A DNA stretch of 64,000 nt from Nitrospirota bacterium (GTDB lineage: Bacteria > Nitrospirota > Thermodesulfovibrionia > Thermodesulfovibrionales > Dissulfurispiraceae). Under the pieces are notes generated by a model. The model saw only the letters and a program-made list of their open reading frames with translations, made no database searches and was not told the origin of the DNA. The stretch's first letter is position 1, and each line of letters begins with the position of its first letter. A program made the position numbers and the translations under genes. Shown here piece after piece: positions 35,770 to 44,454 of this stretch. The stretch is from positions 1 through 64,000 of the forward strand of contig JBFMHE010000002.1 in assembly GCA_040752355.1 (NCBI GenBank). The letters run 5' to 3'.

Positions 35770-36972
35770 ATGGACCGCTTTGTCTGCAGAGAGTGCGGCT
35801 ATACGGCTGCAGCGGCAGGTCCGTCAGGCGGCATAGCGCTCTGCCCGGAGTGCGGGAGCTCCTCCCTGCTGCACGCGCCTGGAACGGCCGACGCTCATTC
35901 CGGATCTCGATCCGAAGGGATCGCCGCCGGACGGCTGAACCTCCGGTTTACCGCCGCGGCAGGAGAGTACTTCAGGATCTGGATCGTCAATACCTTCCTG
36001 ACGATAATCACCCTCGGCATCTATGCGGCCTGGGCAAAGGTGCGCAACCGGCGGTACTTCTACAAGAGCACGCTTCTCGACGGGCACTCCTTCGACTATA
36101 CCGCAGACCCGAAGGCGATTCTCAAGGGCCACCTCCTCATCGCAGCGGGCGTGGGCCTCTACCATGCAAGCAATGCGTATAATCACCTCGTCAGTCTTGT
36201 CCTGGCTGGACTCTTTGCCCTGGTAGTGCCCCTGCTCGTTTACAAATCGCTCAGGTTTTTCACCCATAATTCTGCGTACCGGAACATCCGATTCCGCTTT
36301 TCGGGAACGCTCGGCGAGAGCTACATGACCTATATGCTCATCCCGCTGCTCATTCCCTTCACCGCGGGGCTGATCTTCCCCTACTGGGCGTTTCGCAGGA
36401 AGAGCTACTTCTTCGGCAACCTGGCGTATGGCGCTGCGAGCGCCTCGTTCCGGGGCAGGCCGGGACCGTTTTACAAAATGTATATCGCCTTCGCGCTCGC
36501 CGTCTTCGCACTGCTGGTGATGGGCGGCTTTGTGATGGTGAGCATCATGCCCCTCGTGAGCGATCTCCTCTCGTTCGACCGGCAGGGCATGCAGAACACC
36601 GCCGCTCTCATTCCCGTAATCATTATCCTTTCGACGATCGTCCTGGGCGTCTCCTTTCAGCAGGTCATCTATGCCTGGGCGACCAATTACTGCCTGGAGC
36701 ATACGCAGCTCGGCCCCCTGCGTTTCGAAGGAGCGCTGAAAGCGTCGCGGCTCCTCTGGATAACCCTTACCAATATCCTCGCCATCATGCTCTCGCTGGG
36801 ACTGCTCATCCCCTGGGCGAAAGTCCGGCGGCTGCGGTATATCCTCGAAAAGGTGACGGTTATCCCTGGGCCCGGCCCCGGGCTCGACGACTTCACGGCT
36901 GCGGCTGAAGCCGGCGAGACCGCCTACGGCGAGGCCGCGACCGATTTCTTCGACATCGAGATCGGGTTATGA
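35770..36972 (+). CDS. DUF898 (YjgN-like) membrane protein with zinc ribbon
   Basis: 400 residues. N-terminal zinc ribbon with CREC (8-11) and CPEC (28-31), then a DUF898-type domain: FRIWIVNTFLTIITLGIY, WAKVRNRRYFYKSTLLDG, repeated later as ILSLGLLIPWAKVRRLRYIL, with about seven membrane helices. The function of the family is unknown. The gene overlaps the M48 protease gene by ATGA; YjgN-like proteins and M48 peptidases commonly occur together, suggesting a membrane protein with its own processing or quality-control protease. Confidence 0.9.
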   Translation: MDRFVCRECGYTAAAAGPSGGIALCPECGSSSLLHAPGTADAHSGSRSEGIAAGRLNLRFTAAAGEYFRIWIVNTFLTIITLGIYAAWAKVRNRRYFYKSTLLDGHSFDYTADPKAILKGHLLIAAGVGLYHASNAYNHLVSLVLAGLFALVVPLLVYKSLRFFTHNSAYRNIRFRFSGTLGESYMTYMLIPLLIPFTAGLIFPYWAFRRKSYFFGNLAYGAASASFRGRPGPFYKMYIAFALAVFALLVMGGFVMVSIMPLVSDLLSFDRQGMQNTAALIPVIIILSTIVLGVSFQQVIYAWATNYCLEHTQLGPLRFEGALKASRLLWITLTNILAIMLSLGLLIPWAKVRRLRYILEKVTVIPGPGPGLDDFTAAAEAGETAYGEAATDFFDIEIGL

Positions 36973-38024
36973 TCACCTTTCACGCATCCTACTTCGACGG
37001 AAAGAGCTCCAAGGCGTCTCCGGCGACGGTCGCCTTCACCGGGACATCGCTCTATGTGCGGCTGGACCACTCGACCGTATCGTTTTCGGCGCCGGTCAGG
37101 GACTGCGTCATAATGCCTCCTCTCGGGAATACCTCCCGTACGATCACGCTCCCTGACGGTGCGCAGATCGAGACCGGCGACCTCGCGGCTGTGGCCGGCC
37201 TGGAGCGCTATGCCGGCAGGAACCTGGCGATGCGTCTCGTCAGCGCCCTCGAGACCCGCTGGAAAGCGGTTGCCGCTGCGCTCGCAGGGCTCGTCATCTT
37301 CCTCTGGGCGTTCTACAGCATCGGCATTCCTTTTCTCGCGAAGAAGATCGCCTACTCCGTTCCCTCCCCGATAGCCGAGACCGTCAGCCGGCAGACCGTA
37401 AAACTGCTCGATCAGCAGCTCATGCGGCCCACCGAGCTCCCGGAGAAGAAGCGCGACGAGCTCCACCGTATCTTCATCCGGCTGGCGAAGAGCAAGGACC
37501 AGGGTATAGATTACCGTCTCGAATTCCGGAAGAGCCCCCACCTGGGACCGAACGCGATCGCCCTGCCGTCGGGCATCATCGTGGTGACCGATGAGCTGGT
37601 GCAGCTCTCCGAGAACAGCCGGGAGCTGGAGGGAGTGCTGCTCCACGAGATGGCGCATGTGGAGCAGCGCCACGGCCTCCGGAGCGTCATCCAGAACGCC
37701 GGCGCCTTCGTCATCGTCTCGATCCTCGTCGGGGATGTAACCTCGATCACCTCCCTGGCCGCGTCGCTGCCGACGCTCCTGGCCCAGTCGGGCTACTCGA
37801 GGGAGTTCGAGCGCGCAGCCGATAAAAGCGCGGCGCTCTCCTTTATCCAAAAAGGCTGGAGCACCAAGCCTATGCAGGACATGCTCGTGCGCATTGCAGA
37901 AGACGCCCCCCGTTTCCCGGGGCAGTCGGTGCTCTCGACGCATCCCATGACCGAAGAGCGCGTACGCTATCTGCAGGAGATCGAGAAGGCCGCAGCGAAG
38001 GGGAGGAGCGATGGTCGATCATAG
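36969..38024 (+). CDS. M48-family membrane metallopeptidase
   Basis: 351 residues. The zinc site HEMAHVEQRHG starts at His226 (HEXXH), with the third ligand glutamate probably in SREFERAADKSA. An N-terminal non-catalytic domain (1-90) with SFSAPVRDCVIMPP precedes a membrane helix (about 99-117). Family members degrade misfolded envelope or membrane proteins. Translation is coupled to the DUF898 gene upstream; the potassium channel gene follows by 15 bases, so all three may share a transcript. Confidence 0.92.
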   Translation: MITFHASYFDGKSSKASPATVAFTGTSLYVRLDHSTVSFSAPVRDCVIMPPLGNTSRTITLPDGAQIETGDLAAVAGLERYAGRNLAMRLVSALETRWKAVAAALAGLVIFLWAFYSIGIPFLAKKIAYSVPSPIAETVSRQTVKLLDQQLMRPTELPEKKRDELHRIFIRLAKSKDQGIDYRLEFRKSPHLGPNAIALPSGIIVVTDELVQLSENSRELEGVLLHEMAHVEQRHGLRSVIQNAGAFVIVSILVGDVTSITSLAASLPTLLAQSGYSREFERAADKSAALSFIQKGWSTKPMQDMLVRIAEDAPRFPGQSVLSTHPMTEERVRYLQEIEKAAAKGRSDGRS

Positions 38025-38039
38025 CGGGGCGGCGGCCCT

Positions 38040-39752
38040 ATGAAGTATCTGCCGTCGCAGCTTCTTTACTTGTTCCAGAGCAGGACTGCCCAGAGGAACA
38101 TACGGCTGCTGGTACGGTTCCTCGCGCTCCTCGTGCTGCTCATTACGGTCTACAGCATACTGTTCCATATCATCATGGAGTACGAGGGCAGGAGCTACTC
38201 CTGGCTCACCGGCCTCTACTGGACGCTTACGGTCATGTCCACGCTCGGCTTCGGTGACATCACGTTTTCGAGCGACCTGGGGCGGCTCTTCTCTATCGTC
38301 GTTCTCGTTTCAGGGGTTGTGTACCTTCTGATCATGCTGCCCTTCACCTTCATCCAGTTCTTCTACGCACCCTGGCTCGAGGCCCAGTCGAGGGCGCGGG
38401 CCCCGCGGGAGCTGCCGCCGGACACCGCGGGGCATGTCATCCTCACGAACACCGATCCCATCTCGCTCAACCTCGCCAGAAAGCTGAGACAGTACCACTA
38501 CCGGTACGCGCTCCTCGTCCCGGACCTCCAGCGGGCGCTGGAGCTCTACGACCAGGACTACCGGGTCGTCGTCGGCTACCTCGACGTTGCGGAGACCTAC
38601 CGGCTGCTCCGTGCGGACCGTGCAGCCCTCGTGGTCGTGAACAACGACGACATGACGAGTACCAATATCATATTTACCATCAGGGAGCTCTCCGGCGATG
38701 TTCCGATCGTGACGAACGCGGACCATGACGACTCCCTCGACATCCTCCAGCTCGCAGGGGCCACCCATGTCTTCCAGTTCACGAAGATGCTCGGCGCCTC
38801 GCTGGCCCGGCGTGCGCTCGGGGTGAGCATGCGGGCGAATGTCATCGGCAGGTTCGGCAGGGTCCTCATTGTCGAGGCCCCGGCGATGAGGACTCCCTTC
38901 GAAGGAAAAACTATCGCCGAGAGCAGGCTCCGTGAACTGACTGGGATGACCGTCGTGGGTATATGGGAGCGGGGGAGGTTCGAGGCGCCGGCTCCCCCTG
39001 CCCGTATCAGCGCGACCTCGGTGCTCGTGCTCGCAGGGTCGGAAGAGCAGCTCGGCAGATATGACGAACTGCTGGAGGCCTCCCGGGGCCGCCGGCTCAC
39101 CGGCCTTGTCCTGATCCTCGGCGGAGGGAGGGTCGGAAAGGCTGCTGCTGCTGCGCTCGAAGAGAGGGGCGTCAGGTACCGCATCGTCGAGAGCAGCCCG
39201 GCCCTGGTCGAAGACAGCAGGCACTACGTGCTCGGCAGCGCCGCGGACATCAACACCCTCGCGAGGGCAGGCATCGACGAGGCCTCCTCCGTCTTCATCA
39301 CGACCCACGATGACGATATCAACATCTATCTCACCATCTATTGCAGGAAGCTGAGGCCCGATATCCAGATCATCAGCAGGGCTACCCTGGAACGGAACAT
39401 CAGCAAGCTCCATACCGCAGGGGCCGATCTCGTGATGTCCTATGCGTCGCTGGGCGCGAACACGATCATCAATATCCTGAGGCCGAACGAGGTCCTGATG
39501 CTCGCCGAGGGGCTCAACGTCTTCAGGGTGCCGGTTCCTCCCTCCCTGGCGGGCCTTCCTCTCCGCGAGACGGGGATCAGGGAAAAGACCGGCTGCAGCG
39601 TGGTGGCGATACATTCAGACGATGAGGACAGGCTCAACCCCGATCCCGCAACGCCGCTCGGGCAGAAGGACGAGCTGATCCTGATAGGCACGGTGGACGC
39701 GGAGATAGCCTTCATCGAGACCTTCCCGCAGAAAGAGCGGACGGCCCGGTAG
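38040..39752 (+). CDS. Two-TM potassium channel with two RCK (TrkA) units
   Basis: 570 residues. Two membrane helices (about 24-46 and 82-104) flank a pore loop with selectivity filter STLGFGDI near residue 71, giving a K+-like filter. The cytoplasmic part has two tandem RCK modules: first Rossmann-like domain (HVILTNTDPISLNLARK), its C-lobe, then a second (LVLILGGGRVGKAAAAALEE) and C-lobe ending near FPQKERTAR. The second glycine-rich loop is a good nucleotide motif; the first is degenerate. Ligand could be NAD, Ca2+ or c-di-AMP. It complements Kup in K+ balance. Confidence 0.94.
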   Translation: MKYLPSQLLYLFQSRTAQRNIRLLVRFLALLVLLITVYSILFHIIMEYEGRSYSWLTGLYWTLTVMSTLGFGDITFSSDLGRLFSIVVLVSGVVYLLIMLPFTFIQFFYAPWLEAQSRARAPRELPPDTAGHVILTNTDPISLNLARKLRQYHYRYALLVPDLQRALELYDQDYRVVVGYLDVAETYRLLRADRAALVVVNNDDMTSTNIIFTIRELSGDVPIVTNADHDDSLDILQLAGATHVFQFTKMLGASLARRALGVSMRANVIGRFGRVLIVEAPAMRTPFEGKTIAESRLRELTGMTVVGIWERGRFEAPAPPARISATSVLVLAGSEEQLGRYDELLEASRGRRLTGLVLILGGGRVGKAAAAALEERGVRYRIVESSPALVEDSRHYVLGSAADINTLARAGIDEASSVFITTHDDDINIYLTIYCRKLRPDIQIISRATLERNISKLHTAGADLVMSYASLGANTIINILRPNEVLMLAEGLNVFRVPVPPSLAGLPLRETGIREKTGCSVVAIHSDDEDRLNPDPATPLGQKDELILIGTVDAEIAFIETFPQKERTAR

Positions 39753-39901
39753 CTTCCGGCGTCCTGTAACGTATTTCAGTGATCCACGCTGCCGGGACAG
39801 CAGTCGAGGCGGAAATTCCGACCGCCCACTCCTCAGCTATAAGATATATTAATTTAAATTATAATATTGCCTATAAAAAATCTATTCGCCCGACGTGATC
39901 A

Positions 39902-39916
39902 GTTACTTTTTGTAAC
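39902..39916. promoter_or_regulatory. Palindrome upstream of the OFA-type transporter
   Basis: GTTAC-ttttt-GTAAC in an AT-rich stretch (39841-39950). TATACT at 39937-39942 is a possible -10 box. Candidate operator; otherwise the gap 39753-40044 holds nothing I can define. Confidence 0.4.
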
Positions 39917-40044
39917 ACTTTTTAGTATTTTTCATTTATACTTAGCAGTAAGGGGGGCTGATCGGGGGACCCCGGTATGGCTGGTAAGCAATGGTCGGAT
40001 CATATCGCGGACGATTAAACGTCCGCGTCAACGGGAGGATGAGT

Positions 40045-41358
40045 ATGAGTAAGAGAGGATGGATTGTCACCTTTGCCGGAATGGGACTGAACCTGGCTCT
40101 CGGTATCCTGTACGCCTGGAGCATGTTCAGCAAACAGCTCACCGAGGCAGTAGAGAAGGGCGGGTTCGGATGGACGAAGACAGAGGCCACGCTGCCCTAC
40201 ACGGTCTCTATCATCTGCTTCGCGCTCATGATGGTGCCCGCCGGCCGCCTTCAGGACCGCTTCGGCCCGCGCATCATCGCCACCATCGGCGCGCTCCTCT
40301 GCGGCGTCGGTCTCATCGTGGCGAGCTTCGGCAGCCCCGAGTCGATTATCCCCGCGATCATCGGCTTCGGCGTCCTGGCAGGCACCGGCATCGGCCTCGG
40401 CTATGCGTCGGCGACCCCTGCGGCGGTGAAGTGGTTCCCGCCCGAGAAGAAGGGATTGATCACCGGTATCGTCGTGGCGGGTTTCGGTCTCGCGCCGGTG
40501 TACATCGCTCCCCTCTCGAAGTACCTCCTCGCAACGCACGGCATCAACAGCTCGTTCAGGATACTCGGCATCGCGTTCCTCCTGGTGACGGTCATCGCAA
40601 CGCAGTTCATCAGGAATCCCAGGGAGCAGATCGGGCAGTACAAGGTGAGGGGCGCGCAGGCTCCTGCCCTTGCCGGCAATCTCACCTGGCGCGAGATGCT
40701 GAGGACGCCGGCATTCTATTCTCTCTACATCCAGTACGCCTGCGCCGCGACCGCGGGGCTCATGATCATCGGCCACCTCGCGAAGATCGTAGCCGTTCAG
40801 TCCGGCAACACGATCAGCATCGGCTTCCTCTTCGTCGCCCTGCTCGCCGTCTTCAACGCAGCGGGCCGCATCGTGGCGGGCATCGTCTCGGACTATATCG
40901 GCAGAATCGTGACGCTCGCCTTCGTCTTCATCATGCAGGCCCTGGTCATGGCCTTCTTCTCGCAGTTCAGCACCATCACCGGCTTCATGCTCGGCTCGGC
41001 GATGGTGGGCTTCAACTACGGCGCATGCCTCTCGCTCTTCCCGGCCACCACGGCGGACTACTGGGGCACCAAGAACCTCGGGCTGAACTACGGCATCCTC
41101 TTCACGTCCTGGGGAGTCGGCGGCGTCTTCGGCCCGATGCTGGCGGGCGCTATCGCCGATGCCACCGGCTCGTACGCAATGGCCACGTATATCGCGAGCG
41201 GGCTCCTGATCATTGCAGCGTTCATGGCGATGCTCAGCTATGTCACTATCTCCGTGAGCCTGCCGAAGAAGCAGATCGTCATCTCCTTCGGACAGAAGGA
41301 CGTGAAAGAGGCGGTCGAAAAGAGGGTCGCCGCAGTGGAGCTTTCTCCCGCAAAATAA
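40045..41358 (+). CDS. MFS transporter, oxalate/formate antiporter (OFA) type
   Basis: 437 residues from ATG 40045; gggagg is 6 bases upstream (ATG 40039 in the same frame is too close). Twelve membrane helices. The OFA-family start LNLALGILYAWSMFSKQL, the signature GRLQDRFGPR between TM2 and TM3, and GTGIGLGYASATPAAVKWF in TM4-5 are present. Family members exchange small carboxylates (oxalate, formate, lactate, pyruvate); the actual substrate is unknown. A strong terminator follows, so it is monocistronic. Confidence 0.92.
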   Translation: MSKRGWIVTFAGMGLNLALGILYAWSMFSKQLTEAVEKGGFGWTKTEATLPYTVSIICFALMMVPAGRLQDRFGPRIIATIGALLCGVGLIVASFGSPESIIPAIIGFGVLAGTGIGLGYASATPAAVKWFPPEKKGLITGIVVAGFGLAPVYIAPLSKYLLATHGINSSFRILGIAFLLVTVIATQFIRNPREQIGQYKVRGAQAPALAGNLTWREMLRTPAFYSLYIQYACAATAGLMIIGHLAKIVAVQSGNTISIGFLFVALLAVFNAAGRIVAGIVSDYIGRIVTLAFVFIMQALVMAFFSQFSTITGFMLGSAMVGFNYGACLSLFPATTADYWGTKNLGLNYGILFTSWGVGGVFGPMLAGAIADATGSYAMATYIASGLLIIAAFMAMLSYVTISVSLPKKQIVISFGQKDVKEAVEKRVAAVELSPAK

Positions 41359-41384
41359 ATCAAAGAATAACGGCGACGGTCAGG

Positions 41385-41421
41385 AAAGGGGACGGTTCAG
41401 CGTGGACCGTCCCCTTTTTTC
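41385..41421 (+). terminator. Terminator after the OFA-type transporter
   Basis: AAAGGGGACGGT (41385-41396) pairs with ACCGTCCCCTTT (41406-41417), followed by further T residues. Confidence 0.95.
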
Positions 41422-41498
41422 TTCACGCATCCGGGTTGCGCAGAGGCCGCCGATGGGGCACAATGTAAGTAAGAGACGATTCCCAGAGGAGGTCTGTC

Positions 41499-42119
41499 AT
41501 GAAAGTAATCATCATCGGAGCGACCGGGACCATAGGCCGGGCAGTCACCGAGGCCCTCGCGGACCATCACATCGTGGTGCGCGTGGCGCACACGAGGGGC
41601 GAGTACCAGGTCGATCTCGCCTCCCCCGCCTCGATACAGCGGCTCTACGAGGAGGTCGCCCCCTTCGACGCGGTCGTCTGCGCCGCGGGCCGGGCGAGGC
41701 TCGCCCCGCTGGATATGCTCACGGACGAGGACTTCCGGTTCTCGCTCTCGAACAAGCTGATGGGCCAGGTCAATCTGGTGCGCCTGGGGGTGCGCTATAT
41801 CAGCGATAACGGCTCCTTCACGCTCACCAGCGGCGTGCTCGCCCGGGAGCCCATGCCGGGCAGCAGCGCTATCAGCCTGGTCAATGCGGGCCTGGAGGGT
41901 TTCGTCCGCGCCGCCGCGCTCGAGATGCCGCGCGGCATCCGCATAAACGCGGTAAGCCCCCCGTGGGTGAGGGAGACGCTCGAGGCTATGGGAAAAGACG
42001 CTGCGAACGGAATGCCGGCGGTCATGGTAGCCGAGTCATACATAGCGAGCGTCGAGGGCAGGCGCAACGGCGAGGTCGTCGACCCGAGGGCCCTCAGCTT
42101 CCAGAAAGCGGGAGCGTGA
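41499..42119 (+). CDS. Short SDR-family protein lacking the usual catalytic Tyr
   Basis: 206 residues, shorter than most SDRs (about 250). Nucleotide loop GATGTIG at 8-14 and the AAGRA strand are intact. The usual YxxxK is replaced: the region reads SSAISLVNAGLEGFVRAA, where Val-Asn and Glu stand in. This substitution is typical of a small bacterial SDR branch with unproven activity. The C-terminal part NAVSPPWVRETLEAMG is normal. Ribosome binding site gaggagg. Ends at a strong bidirectional terminator. Confidence 0.88.
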   Translation: MKVIIIGATGTIGRAVTEALADHHIVVRVAHTRGEYQVDLASPASIQRLYEEVAPFDAVVCAAGRARLAPLDMLTDEDFRFSLSNKLMGQVNLVRLGVRYISDNGSFTLTSGVLAREPMPGSSAISLVNAGLEGFVRAAALEMPRGIRINAVSPPWVRETLEAMGKDAANGMPAVMVAESYIASVEGRRNGEVVDPRALSFQKAGA

Positions 42120-42142
42120 CGGTTCAGCACAGAGGCCTGAAA

Positions 42143-42180
42143 GAGAAAAGCCTGTCCGCATAAGGACAGGCTTTTCTCTT
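42143..42180. terminator. Bidirectional terminator between SDR gene and minus-strand RNA
   Basis: Perfect 15-bp stem GAGAAAAGCCTGTCC (42143-42157) with GGACAGGCTTTTCTC (42164-42178), loop of 6. A T-rich side exists in both directions, so it can end both the SDR mRNA (plus) and the minus-strand RNA. A sequence-related terminator lies at 47849-47876. Confidence 0.93.
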
Positions 42181-42295
42181 TATTGAGGCTGCCACTCCAG
42201 CAACCCCTCTTTCCTGTGGTTGGCAGGACAGGTGGCTTTGTGCCATACGGTTGCCCGTACTTTACCTTGGTTCGGAGTGGCAGTTCGTATGCTTT
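42143..42295 (-). ncRNA. Candidate structured small RNA, unidentified
   Basis: Minus-strand unit of about 150 nt with promoter (42302-42330) and terminator (42143-42178). Helices: outer CTGCCACTCC/GGAGTGGCAG (42274-42283 with 42189-42198, 10 bp); inside it GTACGG-GCAA-CCGTAT, a 6-bp stem capped by a GNRA tetraloop; GGC-acaaa-GCC; and CCTGT/ACAGG (42213-42217 with 42228-42232). GCAACC (minus, 42249-42254) can alternatively pair with GGTTGC (42200-42205). No good open frame. It resembles no class I can name with confidence; some blocks recall the c-di-GMP-I aptamer but do not fit it. Confidence 0.6.
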
Positions 42296-42301
42296 GATTA
42301 A

Positions 42302-42330
42302 AACTTATCACGAGAGCTCTATGCTGTCAA
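42302..42330 (-). promoter_or_regulatory. Promoter for the minus-strand structured RNA
   Basis: Read on the minus strand: perfect TTGACA (42330-42325), 17-base spacer, TAAGTT (42307-42302). The start of transcription would be near 42295, just before the outer helix of the structured RNA. Confidence 0.6.
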
Positions 42331-42464
42331 CATATTTTTTCTCGTATAATCTCTCCATCGATTCATAAGTCGAAACAGCTTGAAATCTAATCGATACGAA
42401 CAAAGACTGAGGGACAGCGCCTGCTATTTATATCTGCATTCACCTTGCGGGAAGAAGGGTGCCT

Positions 42465-43379
42465 CTAATCGTCAAGAGCCGCAGCCGTCGCCTGGTCGCG
42501 GAGGGGCTCCCAGGGGAGCGGGGAGCCTCCCTTGGGCGTAACAGTGCCGCTGATCCTGTTTCCTTCGACCTTGCCGCTGAAGCGGGCAGGCGTCTTCAAG
42601 CCGCGCAGCCGGTCCTTGACCGTGAAGCTCAGCTCGTCTCCTTTCAGCTGGACATCATGGACCGCTATCCTCTCCGCTCCCGCAGCGAGGGCGCCGGTAA
42701 CGTTCTGAAACTTCTGCTTCAGCGTGAGCGTATAGGCATCCTTTCCCGTTCCCCACTGCCACGTGCCCCCCACATTCGCCGGGATTACCCAGTAATAGAC
42801 ATTGTGGCCCTCGACCGTTACCTTCCGGTCCGGCTTCCAGTCGTCCATGTCGTGCTCGTGGGAGACGACGCGGGTGCCGGGTTTCAGGTCTCTCAGGAGC
42901 TTGGGCCTCAACCTGATGTTTACGTCATCATACAGGAAGAGGGTGACGACGGTGGCACTGCTTATGTCCACATTGAAGAGATCGCCTCGGATGAACGCCA
43001 CTCTATCCTGCACACCGGCCTTCCGCGCATTCTCCCTGCTTTCCTCGATGCGTTGGGGATCGAGATCGATGCCGGTACTGCGCACGCCGTATTTCTTTGC
43101 AGCGGTAATGACGATGCGGCCGTCGCCCGAGCCGAGGTCGAAGAGCGTATCGGTCTTCGTCACGCCGCCGAGGGAGAGCATCGTTTTGACTACCGCAGGG
43201 GGTGACGGATCGTAGCGCACGTCGAGTCGGGGGCTGTCGTCGACCTTTGCAGGTGAGGAGCCCAGGGCAAGGGTGAGCGGCGGGGGCTGCGCGGCGAGAG
43301 ATTCGCCGGCGCCCTGGGCTGTTCCCCCTGCCGTGACGAAAGCGATAATCAGTGACAAGACGGCGCCATACCGGTTCAT
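42465..43379 (-). CDS. Exported class I SAM-dependent methyltransferase
   Basis: 304 residues. A signal peptide (about 1-23, AGGTAQGAG) precedes a proline-rich linker, then a Rossmann methyltransferase domain with motif I LFDLGSGDGRIVI (about 79-91), acidic GIDLDPQRIEES and motif IV-like FIRGDLFNVD. A C-terminal beta-rich region (about 195-300, WQWGTGKDAY and later strands) is extra. The same family in other bacteria often has this signal peptide, which is puzzling because SAM is cytosolic. Substrate unknown. Convergent with the SDR gene across the small RNA. Confidence 0.85.
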   Translation of the reverse strand: MNRYGAVLSLIIAFVTAGGTAQGAGESLAAQPPPLTLALGSSPAKVDDSPRLDVRYDPSPPAVVKTMLSLGGVTKTDTLFDLGSGDGRIVITAAKKYGVRSTGIDLDPQRIEESRENARKAGVQDRVAFIRGDLFNVDISSATVVTLFLYDDVNIRLRPKLLRDLKPGTRVVSHEHDMDDWKPDRKVTVEGHNVYYWVIPANVGGTWQWGTGKDAYTLTLKQKFQNVTGALAAGAERIAVHDVQLKGDELSFTVKDRLRGLKTPARFSGKVEGNRISGTVTPKGGSPLPWEPLRDQATAAALDD

Positions 43380-43542
43380 TATAAAATTCTATAGCATATT
43401 CGCTCCGCAGGCAATCACTCCATAGTGCGGGCAGGAAGGGCTGGTATGGTATAATTACCCATTGTCGTGAAGCAGCGGCGCTGTTCTGCGGGCAGCGCGG
43501 CAGAGGGTAAAAACGCGGTAAAGATGTCAGAAGTGAGTTTCT

Positions 43543-44454
43543 ATGCATGTTTTTTTACGCACCTGTTTCTTTCTTGTCGCTGTCCATTCGGTTTTCCTGT
43601 TCGCTCCCCCTCACACCCCTGCATCGTCACCTGACGGGAGCGCATCGCTCCTCGACACCTATCGTGCTGTCGAGGCAAAGCTGATCCAGAACCATTTCGG
43701 CATCCCCCTTCACCTCGAGTCTTCCGAGGGCAAGGGCCTTCTGCATGTCGAGGTCTACAGCGTCATCGACCATCCCTTCGAGGCGGTACAGTCGGCGCTC
43801 GAGGCGCCTGCCAACTGGTGCGATATCGTGCCGCTCCATACGAGTATCGGCATCTGCACCTACGCGAAGGCGGACGGCGCTTCGCTGCTGACGTTTTACG
43901 GCGGGAAAAAGGCGGTCAGCCGTCCTGAAGAGGCGTATCAATTGAGGTACCGGTATCGCGTGCGTGCAGCCCGGCCCGGCCACTTCGCTGCGCTCCTCGC
44001 TGCGGACGAAGGGCCGCTGAACACGAGAGACCACCGGCTGGAGATCGAGGCTGCTCCCTTGCAGGAGGGGAAGACCTTTGTGCGTTTCAGCTGCAGCTAC
44101 CGGTATGGGAGGCTCGCGCAGGTGGCGATGAAAGGCTATTTCGCGACGGTCGGGAGGCACAAGATCGGGTTCAGTGCCGCCGGCGCCGACCGGCAGGGAA
44201 ACCCTGTCTACGTGAACGGCATGAAAGGGGCGATCGAGCGCAATGCGATGCGCTCGTATCTTGCGATACTGGCGTACATGGACACGCTCCGGTTCTCCGC
44301 AGAGCAGCGGCTGGACCAGCGGCTCAACCGCTGGTACGACCTGAGCGAACGCTACCGGGAACAGCTCCATGAGGTCGAGAGGGGCGAGTATATCACGAAC
44401 AAGAAAAAGGGGTATAAGGCCCAGTCGGCGCTTCAGGGAGGGCTGCCTCACTGA
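43543..44454 (+). CDS. Exported hypothetical protein, possibly START/SRPBCC-like
   Basis: 303 residues with a signal peptide (about 1-26). The mature part has a beta-rich pattern (LLHVEVYSVIDHPFEAVQSAL, then YQLRYRYRVRAARP and FVRFSCSYRYGRLA), which suggests a lipid- or ligand-binding helix-grip fold, but this is a guess. Conserved-looking NGMKGAIERNAMRSYLAI follows, and a basic C-terminus. Its last 7 bases overlap the convergent retropepsin gene. Confidence 0.65.
   Translation: MHVFLRTCFFLVAVHSVFLFAPPHTPASSPDGSASLLDTYRAVEAKLIQNHFGIPLHLESSEGKGLLHVEVYSVIDHPFEAVQSALEAPANWCDIVPLHTSIGICTYAKADGASLLTFYGGKKAVSRPEEAYQLRYRYRVRAARPGHFAALLAADEGPLNTRDHRLEIEAAPLQEGKTFVRFSCSYRYGRLAQVAMKGYFATVGRHKIGFSAAGADRQGNPVYVNGMKGAIERNAMRSYLAILAYMDTLRFSAEQRLDQRLNRWYDLSERYREQLHEVERGEYITNKKKGYKAQSALQGGLPH

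Noticed and set aside
41499-42119. SDR gene considered a pseudogene because YxxxK is missing
   Set aside because: The frame is intact with a strong ribosome binding site, and this replacement is typical for a branch of small SDRs.
42189-42283. c-di-GMP-I (GEMM) riboswitch
   Set aside because: Some blocks are similar on the minus strand, but the P1b helix and the spacing around the conserved G and C do not fit, and no gene follows on that strand.
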